Source of the DNA: Alphaproteobacteria bacterium
Lineage (GTDB): Bacteria; Pseudomonadota; Alphaproteobacteria; Caulobacterales; Maricaulaceae
Length of the DNA stretch: 32,816 bases
NCBI GenBank assembly: GCA_030428405.1
Contig: JAUIEH010000002.1
Coordinates: forward strand, 1-32,816
Direction of reading: 5' to 3'
Under the pieces are notes generated by a model, which saw only the letters and a list, made by a program, of their open reading frames with translations, searched no databases and was not told the origin of the DNA. Numbering within the stretch: the first letter of the stretch is position 1; each line of letters begins with the position of its first letter. Below are positions 18,447-27,187 of this stretch, in pieces. The position numbers were made by a program, and so were the translations under genes.

Positions 18447-20791
18447 CGATCGAACTCGAACAACGCCTTAGCGAGGCCCAGGGCATAGAAGCATTGCTCC
18501 GCATTCTGGAGAACGAGTCCCTCGCCGCATTGATGCAGGCGGCGCGAATGCGGCGCGACCGCGCCTTTGGCGGCGTGGTCACCTATTCGCGCAAAGTTTT
18601 CATTCCGTTGACGCAGCTTTGTCGAAATGTGTGCGGCTATTGCACCTTCGCGAAAGCTCCGAAACATGTAGACGCGCCCTTTCTGAGCGCAGATCAAATC
18701 CTGGACATCGCGCGCGCCGGCGTCGCGCGAGGTTGTCGCGAAGCCTTATTCACGCTCGGCGAACGGCCAGAGCTGCGTTATCCGGCCGCGCGCGCGTTTC
18801 TTGATGACGTCGACTGCGCCTCGACCGTCGATTATCTCGCCCGTGCGGCCAAACTCGTCTTCAACGAAACTGGGCTGTTGCCTCATATCAACGCCGGCAG
18901 TCTGAAGCCGGACGAAATCGCACTGCTTCGTCCCGTCTCGGTTTCCATGGGCGCCATGCTGGAGACTGCCTCAGAGCGCCTCGCCCAGCGTGGTGGTCCG
19001 CATTTCGGCGCACCCGATAAGGCCCCCCAGATCCGGCTTCGAGCGATTGAAGACGCTGGTCGCTTGCGCACGCCGTTCACCACGGGCCTGCTGATCGGCA
19101 TCGGCGAAACGCGCCGGGAGCGGATGGACGCCCTTCGACGCATCCGCGCGCTACATGAAAATCACGGCCACATTCAAGAAGTCATCATTCAGAATTTCCG
19201 TGCAAAGCCACGTACCCGAATGGCGCATGCGCCGGAACCCGCGCTCGACGATTTTCTCTGGTCCATTGCGACCGCGCGCCTTTTGTTGCCCGACGAGATA
19301 TCCGTCCAGGCGCCGCCTAATCTTAATCCAGCTCACTTGGACGCAATTCTGCAGGCAGGCGCCAATGATTGGGGCGGCGTGTCCCCCGTGACGCCGGACC
19401 ATGTCAATCCGGAACGACCATGGCCGCATGTCGACGCGCTGAGCGACGCCGCCGGGCGCAACGGCAAGACGCTCGCGCAACGCCTCGCGCTATATCCGCG
19501 CTACGTGCGCCGCGCTGATGATTGGGTCGACGCCGGACTGGCCCGTTCCGTGAGGCGACTGAGCGATTCCGAAGGAGCGGCGCGCGAAGACGACTGGGAA
19601 GCCGGCGGCGAGACACCCGCGCCACCACCCCCCACTCGTATTCCGTATACCGTGTATTACAACTCCGCGCTCAACGACCTTATCGGCGAAATCGAACGTC
19701 ACGGCGCAGTCGAACTCAAGGAAACGGAAATTGAGCAGCTCTTCAGCGCGCGCGGCGGCGATTTTCATCGCGTCTGTGCGCTGGCGGACGAAGCACGTCG
19801 CGCGAACTGCGGCGATGCGGTCACATATGTCGTAAACCGCAACATCAACTACACCAATATCTGCCGCTATCGATGCGCATTTTGTGCTTTCGCCAAGGGT
19901 AAGACGTCGCCCGAGCTTCGCGGAGCGCCCGTCATCATGCCGCTTTCGGAAATCGCACAACGCGCGCGTGAAGCCGCCGCGCGCGGCGCGAGCGAAGTCT
20001 GCCTTCAAGGCGGCATCCACCCGGATTTCACCGGCGAAACCTATCTGGAGATATGCAGCACCGTTGCAGACGCCGCGCCGGAACTGCACATCCACGCCTT
20101 TTCGCCGCTCGAGATTCTCCACGGCGCAACCTCGCTAAATTGGACGACTGAGCGCTTCCTTGAGGAACTCAAAGCGCGAGGTTTGCGTTCGCTGCCCGGC
20201 ACGGCGGCGGAAATTCTGTGCGACGACGTGCGCTCGGTGATCTGTCCGGACAAGCTGACCTCGCAAGAATGGCTCGACGTCATCAAGACGGCGCACGCCG
20301 TCGGTTTGCCGACGACCTCGACGATGATGTTCGGACATGTCGAGCAACCGATCCACTGGGCGCGCCATTTGCTGGCGCTCAAGGAGCTGCAAGAGCGAAC
20401 ACATTCAATCACCGAATTTGTGCCGCTTCCCTTTGTTGCGCGTGAAGCGCCTATGTTTCTTAGAGGCGAGGCGCGCGCGGGGCCGACATTCCGCGAAGCC
20501 CTACTCGTTCACGCGGTCAGTCGGCTCGTGCTCGGGCCGAGCATCCGCAATATTCAGACGTCGTGGGTGAAGATGGGGCGCAATGGCGGTCTGGCTGCAT
20601 TGCAGGCCGGCGCGAACGATTTCGGCGGTGTACTGATGAATGAAAGCATCACGCGCGCGGCCGGCGCCCGCCATGGCCAGGAAATGCCAGTTGAGGATTT
20701 CAAAACCGCCATCGCCTCGATCGGCCGACGGCCTGTTCAACGCACCACGCTCTATGAGCACGCCGCACACAGGCCGACCGTACACGCATAA
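18443..20791 (+). CDS. fbiC: FO synthase, CofG-CofH fusion (FbiC)
   Basis: Two radical-SAM CxxxCxxC motifs (CRNVCGYC, CRYRCAFC); proposed start MTIELEQ with ATGA overlap to cofC; ORF track extends upstream to 18122. Confidence 0.96.
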   Translation: MTIELEQRLSEAQGIEALLRILENESLAALMQAARMRRDRAFGGVVTYSRKVFIPLTQLCRNVCGYCTFAKAPKHVDAPFLSADQILDIARAGVARGCREALFTLGERPELRYPAARAFLDDVDCASTVDYLARAAKLVFNETGLLPHINAGSLKPDEIALLRPVSVSMGAMLETASERLAQRGGPHFGAPDKAPQIRLRAIEDAGRLRTPFTTGLLIGIGETRRERMDALRRIRALHENHGHIQEVIIQNFRAKPRTRMAHAPEPALDDFLWSIATARLLLPDEISVQAPPNLNPAHLDAILQAGANDWGGVSPVTPDHVNPERPWPHVDALSDAAGRNGKTLAQRLALYPRYVRRADDWVDAGLARSVRRLSDSEGAAREDDWEAGGETPAPPPPTRIPYTVYYNSALNDLIGEIERHGAVELKETEIEQLFSARGGDFHRVCALADEARRANCGDAVTYVVNRNINYTNICRYRCAFCAFAKGKTSPELRGAPVIMPLSEIAQRAREAAARGASEVCLQGGIHPDFTGETYLEICSTVADAAPELHIHAFSPLEILHGATSLNWTTERFLEELKARGLRSLPGTAAEILCDDVRSVICPDKLTSQEWLDVIKTAHAVGLPTTSTMMFGHVEQPIHWARHLLALKELQERTHSITEFVPLPFVAREAPMFLRGEARAGPTFREALLVHAVSRLVLGPSIRNIQTSWVKMGRNGGLAALQAGANDFGGVLMNESITRAAGARHGQEMPVEDFKTAIASIGRRPVQRTTLYEHAAHRPTVHA

Positions 20792-20837
20792 CTCAGCACG
20801 AAGAAGGTGACCCCGTCCCGGCCGCCACGTCCGTGCG

Positions 20838-22010
20838 TTAATAGGATCGCGGCAAGCCGAGGTCGTGCTGCGCGATGAAGTTCAAAATCATCTCTTCGGA
20901 CACGGGCGCGAATTTAAACAGGCGCGCATCGCGCCAGAGCCGCTCGAGATGGCTCTCCTTGGCGTATCCCATGCCGCCATAGACCTGCATTGCGCGCTCG
21001 ATCGCATCGCTCGCAGCCTGCGCAGCGATCAGCTTGGCGACATTCGCTTCCCCGCCATAGGGCCGTCCCTGATCGCACAGCCATGCGGCTTTAAGGTTCA
21101 TCAGGCTGGCGCACTCGATCTCGGCGGAAGCCTGCGCCAACGGAAACTGAACGCCCTGATAGGAGCCGATCGGACGCCCGGCAAACACTCTGCGATTTCG
21201 CGCATACTCGCCCGCAAGCTTCAAGGCGAGACGGCCCGCGCCGACCAGGCCCGCCGTCGTCACGATGCGCTCCGTATTCAAAACATCGAGTAAGGCCGGC
21301 CAACCGCGATCGAGTTCACCCAGCAAGTCTTCGCGCGTAAGCGCGACATCTTCGAAAAACACCGTGCTTGAGGACAACGTATTCGTGCCCAGCTTTTCGA
21401 TTGGGTGATGGCTGACGCCGGCGCGTTCCGGCTCAATGACGAACAGCGAAAGACCATCGGCGCGCCGTTGTGCGTCCTCCTTTTTGGTCGTTCGGCAAAC
21501 GACCAGCATTTTCTCGGCTTCTTCAACGCCGGTGATCCAGATTTTGGAACCACTGAGCAGCCAGCCTTCGCCGTTTTGTCGCGCGAACGTCTTGATCTCC
21601 AGGCTGTTGCTGCCCGCCCCGGGCTCCGTCAGCGCCATCGAGAAGCGCACCTTGCCTGAAATGATCTTCGGCAAAAGGTCCGTGCGCATTGTTTCTGCGC
21701 CATAGCTTGATACCGCGACGCCGCCGAATATCGGCGTCAGCATGAACATTTGCGCCAGCGTGGCGCCAGCGCCACCGGCCGTCAGCGCTTCGATCGCGCG
21801 CGCCATCTGCACCATGCCGAGACCGGAGCCGCCATGTTCGACGGGCAACGCCACGCCCGCCAGGCCGGCCTGGCAGATCGCTGCCCAGATTTCACGCGGA
21901 TAAGCCTTTTCGGAATCTAGCTTGCGCCAGTATTCTAATCCGAACGCCTCGCCGATGCGCGTCGCGGTGTCGACGATCATGCGGTCTTCGTCGGAAACGT
22001 CGAAGTCCAA
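20838..22010 (-). CDS. Acyl-CoA dehydrogenase family protein (ACAD-3)
   Basis: ALTEPGAGSNS, WLLSGSKIWITGVEEA, MQVYGGMGYAKESHLERLWRDARLF. Confidence 0.92.
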   Translation of the reverse strand: MDFDVSDEDRMIVDTATRIGEAFGLEYWRKLDSEKAYPREIWAAICQAGLAGVALPVEHGGSGLGMVQMARAIEALTAGGAGATLAQMFMLTPIFGGVAVSSYGAETMRTDLLPKIISGKVRFSMALTEPGAGSNSLEIKTFARQNGEGWLLSGSKIWITGVEEAEKMLVVCRTTKKEDAQRRADGLSLFVIEPERAGVSHHPIEKLGTNTLSSSTVFFEDVALTREDLLGELDRGWPALLDVLNTERIVTTAGLVGAGRLALKLAGEYARNRRVFAGRPIGSYQGVQFPLAQASAEIECASLMNLKAAWLCDQGRPYGGEANVAKLIAAQAASDAIERAMQVYGGMGYAKESHLERLWRDARLFKFAPVSEEMILNFIAQHDLGLPRSY

Positions 22011-22021
22011 CGTTTTTCTCC

Positions 22022-23062
22022 TTACAATGACAAGAACACGATGGGGTCGTTGAACCCATCGGCGACAGCGTCGAGAAACGCTTCGATGGCGTCAGCAGCT
22101 GCGCCGTTTTGTCGAACGCGCAAACCGACGCAAGCCGCAGCGCCCGCATCATCAATGCGCAGGGCTATGGCGCATGGCGAGAACGACGCTGGCGGCACGA
22201 CCGTGCCGCCGCGGCCAGCTGACAGCCGGATCAACACTCCGGCGAGTCGCGACGGCGTCGTCGCGTCTGGTTGTGCAAGCCGCGCCGAGACATTCGCAAC
22301 GCCAAGGCGCGCGGCGGACTCGAGGCTCACGGCGAGCTCAAGCAACGCCCCGTCGCGCATTTCCACCTGCACCGTTCCGTCTAAGTTAAATCGAGCCAGC
22401 GCCGCGGCGCGCGCGACGATGACGACCGCGATCGACGCAGTTTCAACCTGTGTGTCCAACCGCGCGCTCAGTCGCGCCGCGAGCGCCTGAACTGGCTCCA
22501 ACGAAACCGTGAGTATGGCTTGCCAGCTGACGTCCGCCTGGCTTGGTGCGGCGTCACGACCGAGCGCCGGCGCAAGTGAGGCCGGCTGCAAGGCGTTTGC
22601 GGATGGCGCAGCTTGGGCGCGCTGCGCATCGTCCTGCAGCGCGCCCGCAACAGCTTCAACATCGCGCGCGCGGATTTCGCCCTTGGACCCGGAGCCCGCG
22701 ATCTCTACTAGCGCGACGCCGCGCTCGGCCGCGAGCCGGCGGGCATAGGGCGTCGCAACGATACGCGCGCCGTCGCCACCCCTTCGGGCTTCCTCGCTAG
22801 GCGCGCTTTCCGCCGCGCCCGAACACGACAGGCGCGCAATCTCCCGACCCACCTCGACGACGACGCCTGCTTCGACGAGGATCGTCTCCACAACGCCGTC
22901 GGCCTCAGATTCGAGCTCGTGCGCGAGCTTGTCGGTTTCGACGACCGCCAGCACGTCGCCCTTGCGCACGACGGCCCCCGGCGCCACGCGCCATTGAGCC
23001 ACAACGCCCTCCTGCATCGTAAGGCCGAGCTTGGGCATGAGAACGTCAAGGAAAGCGCTCAC
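22022..23062 (-). CDS. Lipoyl-domain E2-like protein of a 2-oxoacid dehydrogenase complex, degenerate catalytic domain
   Basis: Lipoyl domain MPKLGLTMQEG...VVETDKLAHELES; peripheral-subunit-binding segment TPYARRLAAERGVAL...GSGSKGEIRARDVE; DHRxxDG replaced by LRVRQNG; proposed GTG start. Confidence 0.8.
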   Translation of the reverse strand: MSAFLDVLMPKLGLTMQEGVVAQWRVAPGAVVRKGDVLAVVETDKLAHELESEADGVVETILVEAGVVVEVGREIARLSCSGAAESAPSEEARRGGDGARIVATPYARRLAAERGVALVEIAGSGSKGEIRARDVEAVAGALQDDAQRAQAAPSANALQPASLAPALGRDAAPSQADVSWQAILTVSLEPVQALAARLSARLDTQVETASIAVVIVARAAALARFNLDGTVQVEMRDGALLELAVSLESAARLGVANVSARLAQPDATTPSRLAGVLIRLSAGRGGTVVPPASFSPCAIALRIDDAGAAACVGLRVRQNGAAADAIEAFLDAVADGFNDPIVFLSL

Positions 23063-23063
23063 C

Positions 23064-23849
23064 TCAGCGGCCTTCAAACACCGCAGCGCGCTTGTCGAGA
23101 AACGCCTGACAGCCCTCATGTGCGTCTTCGCTGTCGAGCGCCAGGCCGATCATCGCCTGCTCATAAGCGAGCGCGGCCTCGCTTGGCATGTCGGCGCCGT
23201 GGCGCAGCGCGCGCTTGAGAAGCTTGAGTACGAGCGGCGATTTCTGCGCGATCGCATCGGCCGTTTCGTGTACGGCCGAACGCAGCTCGGCGTCTGCGAC
23301 GACGCGGTTGATTAAGCCGAATTGCACGGCCTCCGCCGCGCCGATGCGCCGCCCCGTGAACATGAGCTCCCGCGCGACGCAAGGCGCAAGTTGGCGCAAA
23401 GTACGCTGACTGCCGCCCGCGCCAGGGAACAGTCCCAGCGTGATTTCGGGAAGACCGAATTTTGCGCTCTCAACGGCGATGCGGATATCGAGACACAACA
23501 TCAGCTCGACCCCGCCGCCCAGCGCCCAGCCGTTCACGGCCGCGATCGTGGGCTTGTCCGTGGTTTCGAAACGCCGGAACACGCGGTGAATGATTTCGGC
23601 GAATTCGAGATAGTGGCTGAGACCGAGACGGCTGTTGAGATCGGCGATGTCGCCGCCTGCGACGAATGCGCGGTCTCCGGCGCCGGTGACGATGATGCAA
23701 TGCACGCCGTCGTCGCGCTCCAGCTCCGTCAGAGCCGCTTCGAGCTCCAAGAGCGTATCCACATTCAGCGCATTGAGCGTATCGGGACGATTCAAGACGA
23801 TCGTCGCCACTGCGCCGCTTGCCTCCACTTTCACGCTTGGGTCTGACAT
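23064..23849 (-). CDS. Enoyl-CoA hydratase (crotonase family)
   Basis: DRAFVAGGDIAD, AAVNGWALGGGVELML, FGLPEITLGLFPGAGGSQR. Confidence 0.92.
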   Translation of the reverse strand: MSDPSVKVEASGAVATIVLNRPDTLNALNVDTLLELEAALTELERDDGVHCIIVTGAGDRAFVAGGDIADLNSRLGLSHYLEFAEIIHRVFRRFETTDKPTIAAVNGWALGGGVELMLCLDIRIAVESAKFGLPEITLGLFPGAGGSQRTLRQLAPCVARELMFTGRRIGAAEAVQFGLINRVVADAELRSAVHETADAIAQKSPLVLKLLKRALRHGADMPSEAALAYEQAMIGLALDSEDAHEGCQAFLDKRAAVFEGR

Positions 23850-23861
23850 TGCGGACTCCCT

Positions 23862-24839
23862 TTAAGAGACTGACCGGCGCGCAGCCTCAATGATCGCCTC
23901 GGCATTCGGTCGGAAAACGCGCTCCAAATCCGGCGCGAATGGCGGTGGCATGAATGGTGCGGCGACACGTTCTGGCGGCGCATCAAGGTCGAAGAATCCG
24001 AATTCGGCGACATGCGCGCATATCTCCGCCGCCGGACCGAAATCGCGCACGGCCTCATGGACGACTACGAGCCGGTGCGTGCGTGCGACCGAAGCCAGAA
24101 CGGCGTCCTTGTCCCATGGCTGCAAGCTGCGTAGGTCGATGACTTCTGCGGACACGCCCTCGCTCGCCAGCATTTCCGCCGCCTTCAAGGCGTCCCGGCA
24201 GACTGCGCCGTAAGCGAGAATGGTTAGATCGGTCCCGGCGCGCAGCGTTTTCGCTTCTCCAATCGCGACCGCATTTTCCGCCTGCGGCGCCGGCCCGCTT
24301 GCACCGTATAGTGACTTATTCTCGATAAAGATGACCGGATCGGGGTCGGCGACCGCCGCCTTCATCAGGTGATAAGCGTCCGCCGGCGTGGACGGACAAA
24401 CCGTCTTCAGCCCCGGGACATGCGCGAACCACGCTTCAAGGCACTGCGAATGTTGCGGCCCCGCGCTGAGCCCGCCGCCATGCGGCGTGCGCAAAACCAG
24501 CGGCGCAGAAGCGCGGCCGCCGAACATGAACCGCATTTTCGCAGCCTGATTGACGAGCGCGTCCATCGCCAGAGTGACGAAATCCATGAACATGATCTCG
24601 ACGACCGGGCGAAGACCGCACATGGCGGCGCCGACCGCCGCGCCCACAATGGCCGCCTCCGATATCGGCGTGTCGCGCACGCGGTGCTCGCCGAATTCGT
24701 TCAGGAGCCCGCGCGTCACGCCGAATGAGCCTCCGGCCCCAGCGATGTCTTCGCCAATCACGATGACGGCGTCATCGGCCGCCATGCATTCGCGCAGCGC
24801 CTGATTGATCGCTCGGCCGAACTTAATTTCGCTGCTCAT
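23862..24839 (-). CDS. Thiamine-PP-dependent dehydrogenase E1 beta subunit (PDH/acetoin dehydrogenase type)
   Basis: IGEDIAGAGGSFGVTRGL, PISEAAIVGAAVGAAMCGLRPVVEIMFMDF, IDLRSLQPWDKDAVLASV. Confidence 0.93.
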   Translation of the reverse strand: MSSEIKFGRAINQALRECMAADDAVIVIGEDIAGAGGSFGVTRGLLNEFGEHRVRDTPISEAAIVGAAVGAAMCGLRPVVEIMFMDFVTLAMDALVNQAAKMRFMFGGRASAPLVLRTPHGGGLSAGPQHSQCLEAWFAHVPGLKTVCPSTPADAYHLMKAAVADPDPVIFIENKSLYGASGPAPQAENAVAIGEAKTLRAGTDLTILAYGAVCRDALKAAEMLASEGVSAEVIDLRSLQPWDKDAVLASVARTHRLVVVHEAVRDFGPAAEICAHVAEFGFFDLDAPPERVAAPFMPPPFAPDLERVFRPNAEAIIEAARRSVS

Positions 24840-25813
24840 GACAACGCTGATCGTGCGTAGACGTCGTTGTACGCCGCCTCCAACTCGCTCGGCGAAGCGG
24901 CGCGCGCATAGGCGACGGCGGCTTCTATTTCAGCGGCGACTTCGGCGTCTATGCGGGCGGCCTCGCCGGGATCGAGGCGCTCCAAGCGTGTACGCATAAC
25001 CGCGAAAGGATCGACAACCTCCGCGCGCTCCACATCCTCGGCGCCGCGATAACTCTGAGAATCCCCAGCGAAATGTCCGCGATGACGTTCAGTGCGACAC
25101 TCCAACAGCGCCGGTCCCGCGCCGGAGCGAATATCCGCCAGACAGGTCTCAGCGGCGGACGCGACGGTCTCTGCGTCCTCGCCGAGCACGCAAGTGAAAG
25201 CGATCCCGTAAGCGGCGGCGAATTTCTCCAAATCGACGGCCAGCACGGCATCTGCGCGCGAAAACTCCGACCAGCCATTATTTTCGCACACGAACAAAAC
25301 CGGTAGCCGCCACAAGGCCGCGAGGTTTAAACATTCATGAATCACGCCTTCGGCCACCGCGCCGTCGCCAAAATAGGCGACCGCGATATTGGCGCTATTC
25401 TTGACCTGATGCGCAAGCGCGCTGCCAAGCGCCAATGGCGCGCCGGCGCCGACAATGCCGTTCGCGCCCAGCATGCCGCGCGATATGTCGGCGACATGCA
25501 TGGATCCGCCGCGCCCTCGACATGCGCCCTCATCGCGGCCCATCACTTCAGCGAAAAACGGTTTGAGCGCGACGCCTTGGGCCAGCGCGTGACCATGACC
25601 GCGATGATTGGAGGCGACCGTATCTCCCTCGCGCAATGCCGATGCAACGCCTGCGGCCACGCCCTCCTGACCGATGCTGAGATGGATAAATCCCGGAATC
25701 TCTCCGTCTGCGAACAGCCGCTCCAATCGCTCTTCGACCCGTCGGATCAGACAAACCGCCCGAAAGAGCGCCCGCGTGCGCTCCGCGTTTTCCACCTCGC
25801 TGGCCATCAACAC
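24836..25813 (-). CDS. Thiamine-PP-dependent dehydrogenase E1 alpha subunit (PDH/acetoin dehydrogenase type)
   Basis: IHLSIGQEGVAAGVA, NHRGHGHALAQG, GRGGSMHVAD, YFGDGAVAEGVIHECLNLAALWRLPVLFVCENN; ATGA overlap with E1 beta. Confidence 0.94.
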   Translation of the reverse strand: MLMASEVENAERTRALFRAVCLIRRVEERLERLFADGEIPGFIHLSIGQEGVAAGVASALREGDTVASNHRGHGHALAQGVALKPFFAEVMGRDEGACRGRGGSMHVADISRGMLGANGIVGAGAPLALGSALAHQVKNSANIAVAYFGDGAVAEGVIHECLNLAALWRLPVLFVCENNGWSEFSRADAVLAVDLEKFAAAYGIAFTCVLGEDAETVASAAETCLADIRSGAGPALLECRTERHRGHFAGDSQSYRGAEDVERAEVVDPFAVMRTRLERLDPGEAARIDAEVAAEIEAAVAYARAASPSELEAAYNDVYARSALS

Positions 25814-25831
25814 GCCCCGTTCAATTTCAAT

Positions 25832-25847
25832 ATGAACTATCGCTCAT
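25832..25847. promoter_or_regulatory. Putative TetR operator ATGAACTATCGCTCAT upstream of the E1-alpha operon
   Basis: Reverse complement ATGAGCGATAGTTCAT is 14/16 identical to the 14231 site; 19 bp upstream of the start. Confidence 0.6.
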
Positions 25848-25902
25848 TTATATTCCTGTAAACATCATTACGCCTCAGATGACGCTCAACCGATCGCCAA
25901 TG

Positions 25903-26691
25903 TCACGACGCCGGTCGCCGTCGCGGTCCGCCATATGCGTGCCAAGAGGTCGCGGCGAGGAAACCGGCGTCTACGGGCAAATTGACCCCCGTGACGCCGG
26001 ATGCGGCGTCGCCGACGAGAAACGCGACGGCGGCGGCGACCTCTTCAGGTTCGACAAGCCGATCGAGCGCGCTTGAGTCTTTCATCACCTGAGCGTCAAG
26101 CACGCCGTGTTCGACGCCTTTTTTCAGCGCCGGCGTCGCCGTAAAGCCGGGACTGACCGCGTTTACGCGCACGCCGAACGGTCCCCATTCCACCGCCAGC
26201 GTTTGCGTCAGCATCAAGACACCGGCTTTGGCCGGTCCGTAGCTGAGCAACGGCCCCGACGTCGTCGCGGCGACGGATGCGATATTGACGATCGCGCCCT
26301 GGCCCGCCTCCGCCATGGCAAGCCCGAAAGCGCGATTGACCAGATATGCGCCACGCAGATGAACCGCTATGGCCTGATCCCATTCCGCCTGGCGAAGTTC
26401 AGTGGGCGGAACCGTCCGCTGCAGCACGCCCGCTGCATTCACCAACGCATGTGGCGCGCCGTGCCGCTCTAGTATGCTCTGCGCTGCGCGGCTGACTTCG
26501 TCTTCCAGGGACACGTCGAAGGCCAGAGCCTCACCGCCACAGCACTTGGCCGTCGCCTCGGCGGAAGCTTGGTCACGATCGGCCGCGATAACGAACGCGC
26601 CGTCTTTCGCCAAGCGGAGCGCGCAGCTGAGCCCGATACCGCTGCCAGCGCCAGTGACGACGGCGACTTTGATTGCTTGTCGCTCTGTCAT
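25903..26691 (-). CDS. SDR-family oxidoreductase
   Basis: TGAGSGIG, NAAG, YGPAK, VTGVNLPVDAG. Confidence 0.9.
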   Translation of the reverse strand: MTERQAIKVAVVTGAGSGIGLSCALRLAKDGAFVIAADRDQASAEATAKCCGGEALAFDVSLEDEVSRAAQSILERHGAPHALVNAAGVLQRTVPPTELRQAEWDQAIAVHLRGAYLVNRAFGLAMAEAGQGAIVNIASVAATTSGPLLSYGPAKAGVLMLTQTLAVEWGPFGVRVNAVSPGFTATPALKKGVEHGVLDAQVMKDSSALDRLVEPEEVAAAVAFLVGDAASGVTGVNLPVDAGFLAATSWHAYGGPRRRPAS

Positions 26692-26732
26692 CCGACGACA
26701 TCTCCGAGCGATTCTGAATGCGTACGCTTATT

Positions 26733-26748
26733 TATAGCGAACGCTGAC
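26733..26748. promoter_or_regulatory. Weak candidate TetR operator (reverse complement GTCAGCGTTCGCTATA) upstream of the SDR
   Basis: Partial match to the recurring motif; shares AGCGTTCG core with the 10550 site. Confidence 0.25.
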
Positions 26749-27041
26749 ACGGTGTCGTCGTCGCGTCTAGGCCCGCAAATCGAGGCTGCAACGACGAACA
26801 AATCGATGCCGAAGGCGGCCGAGATGTTCGCTTGAGCTGCGCTACTTCCCCCTTCCTCAGCGGTCAATGTCCGCAGCTTCTCCTTTACCAACAGTCGTAA
26901 TGAGAACCGATGCCACCCGCTCGCGGCCTTGTTGCGTAATGCCAAGTTTTTGTCGGAATCCAAGCGCTTCGCGACCCCGCGCAACCAAACGTGTCCACAT
27001 GCGCCGTGACTTCCAAATCACACTTGAACTCGCTTAGGTAA

Positions 27042-27057
27042 GTGAGCGATTGCTTAT
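27042..27057. promoter_or_regulatory. Putative TetR operator GTGAGCGATTGCTTAT upstream of the TonB-dependent receptor
   Basis: 14/16 identical to the reverse complement of the 8598 site (GTGAGCGTTTGCTCAT). Confidence 0.55.
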
Positions 27058-27187
27058 TTTGAATTGCCGTCATAACTTGATGCTCCGCGGTTCACTCAAG
27101 AAGCCGCAGGCCACCATTCGTGGCGAAAAATCAGAGGGCTGCGCCAGCACACCGAAGCGGCGCAAATATTGAGGGGGAGGAACTGGT

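Noticed and set aside
19490-20122. 210-aa minus-strand ORF inside fbiC
   Set aside because: Lies opposite the strongly supported CofG-CofH fusion; no family signature.
26688-26984. 98-aa minus-strand ORF in the intergenic region upstream of the TonB receptor
   Set aside because: No motif, composition unlike neighbouring proteins; region more likely regulatory.
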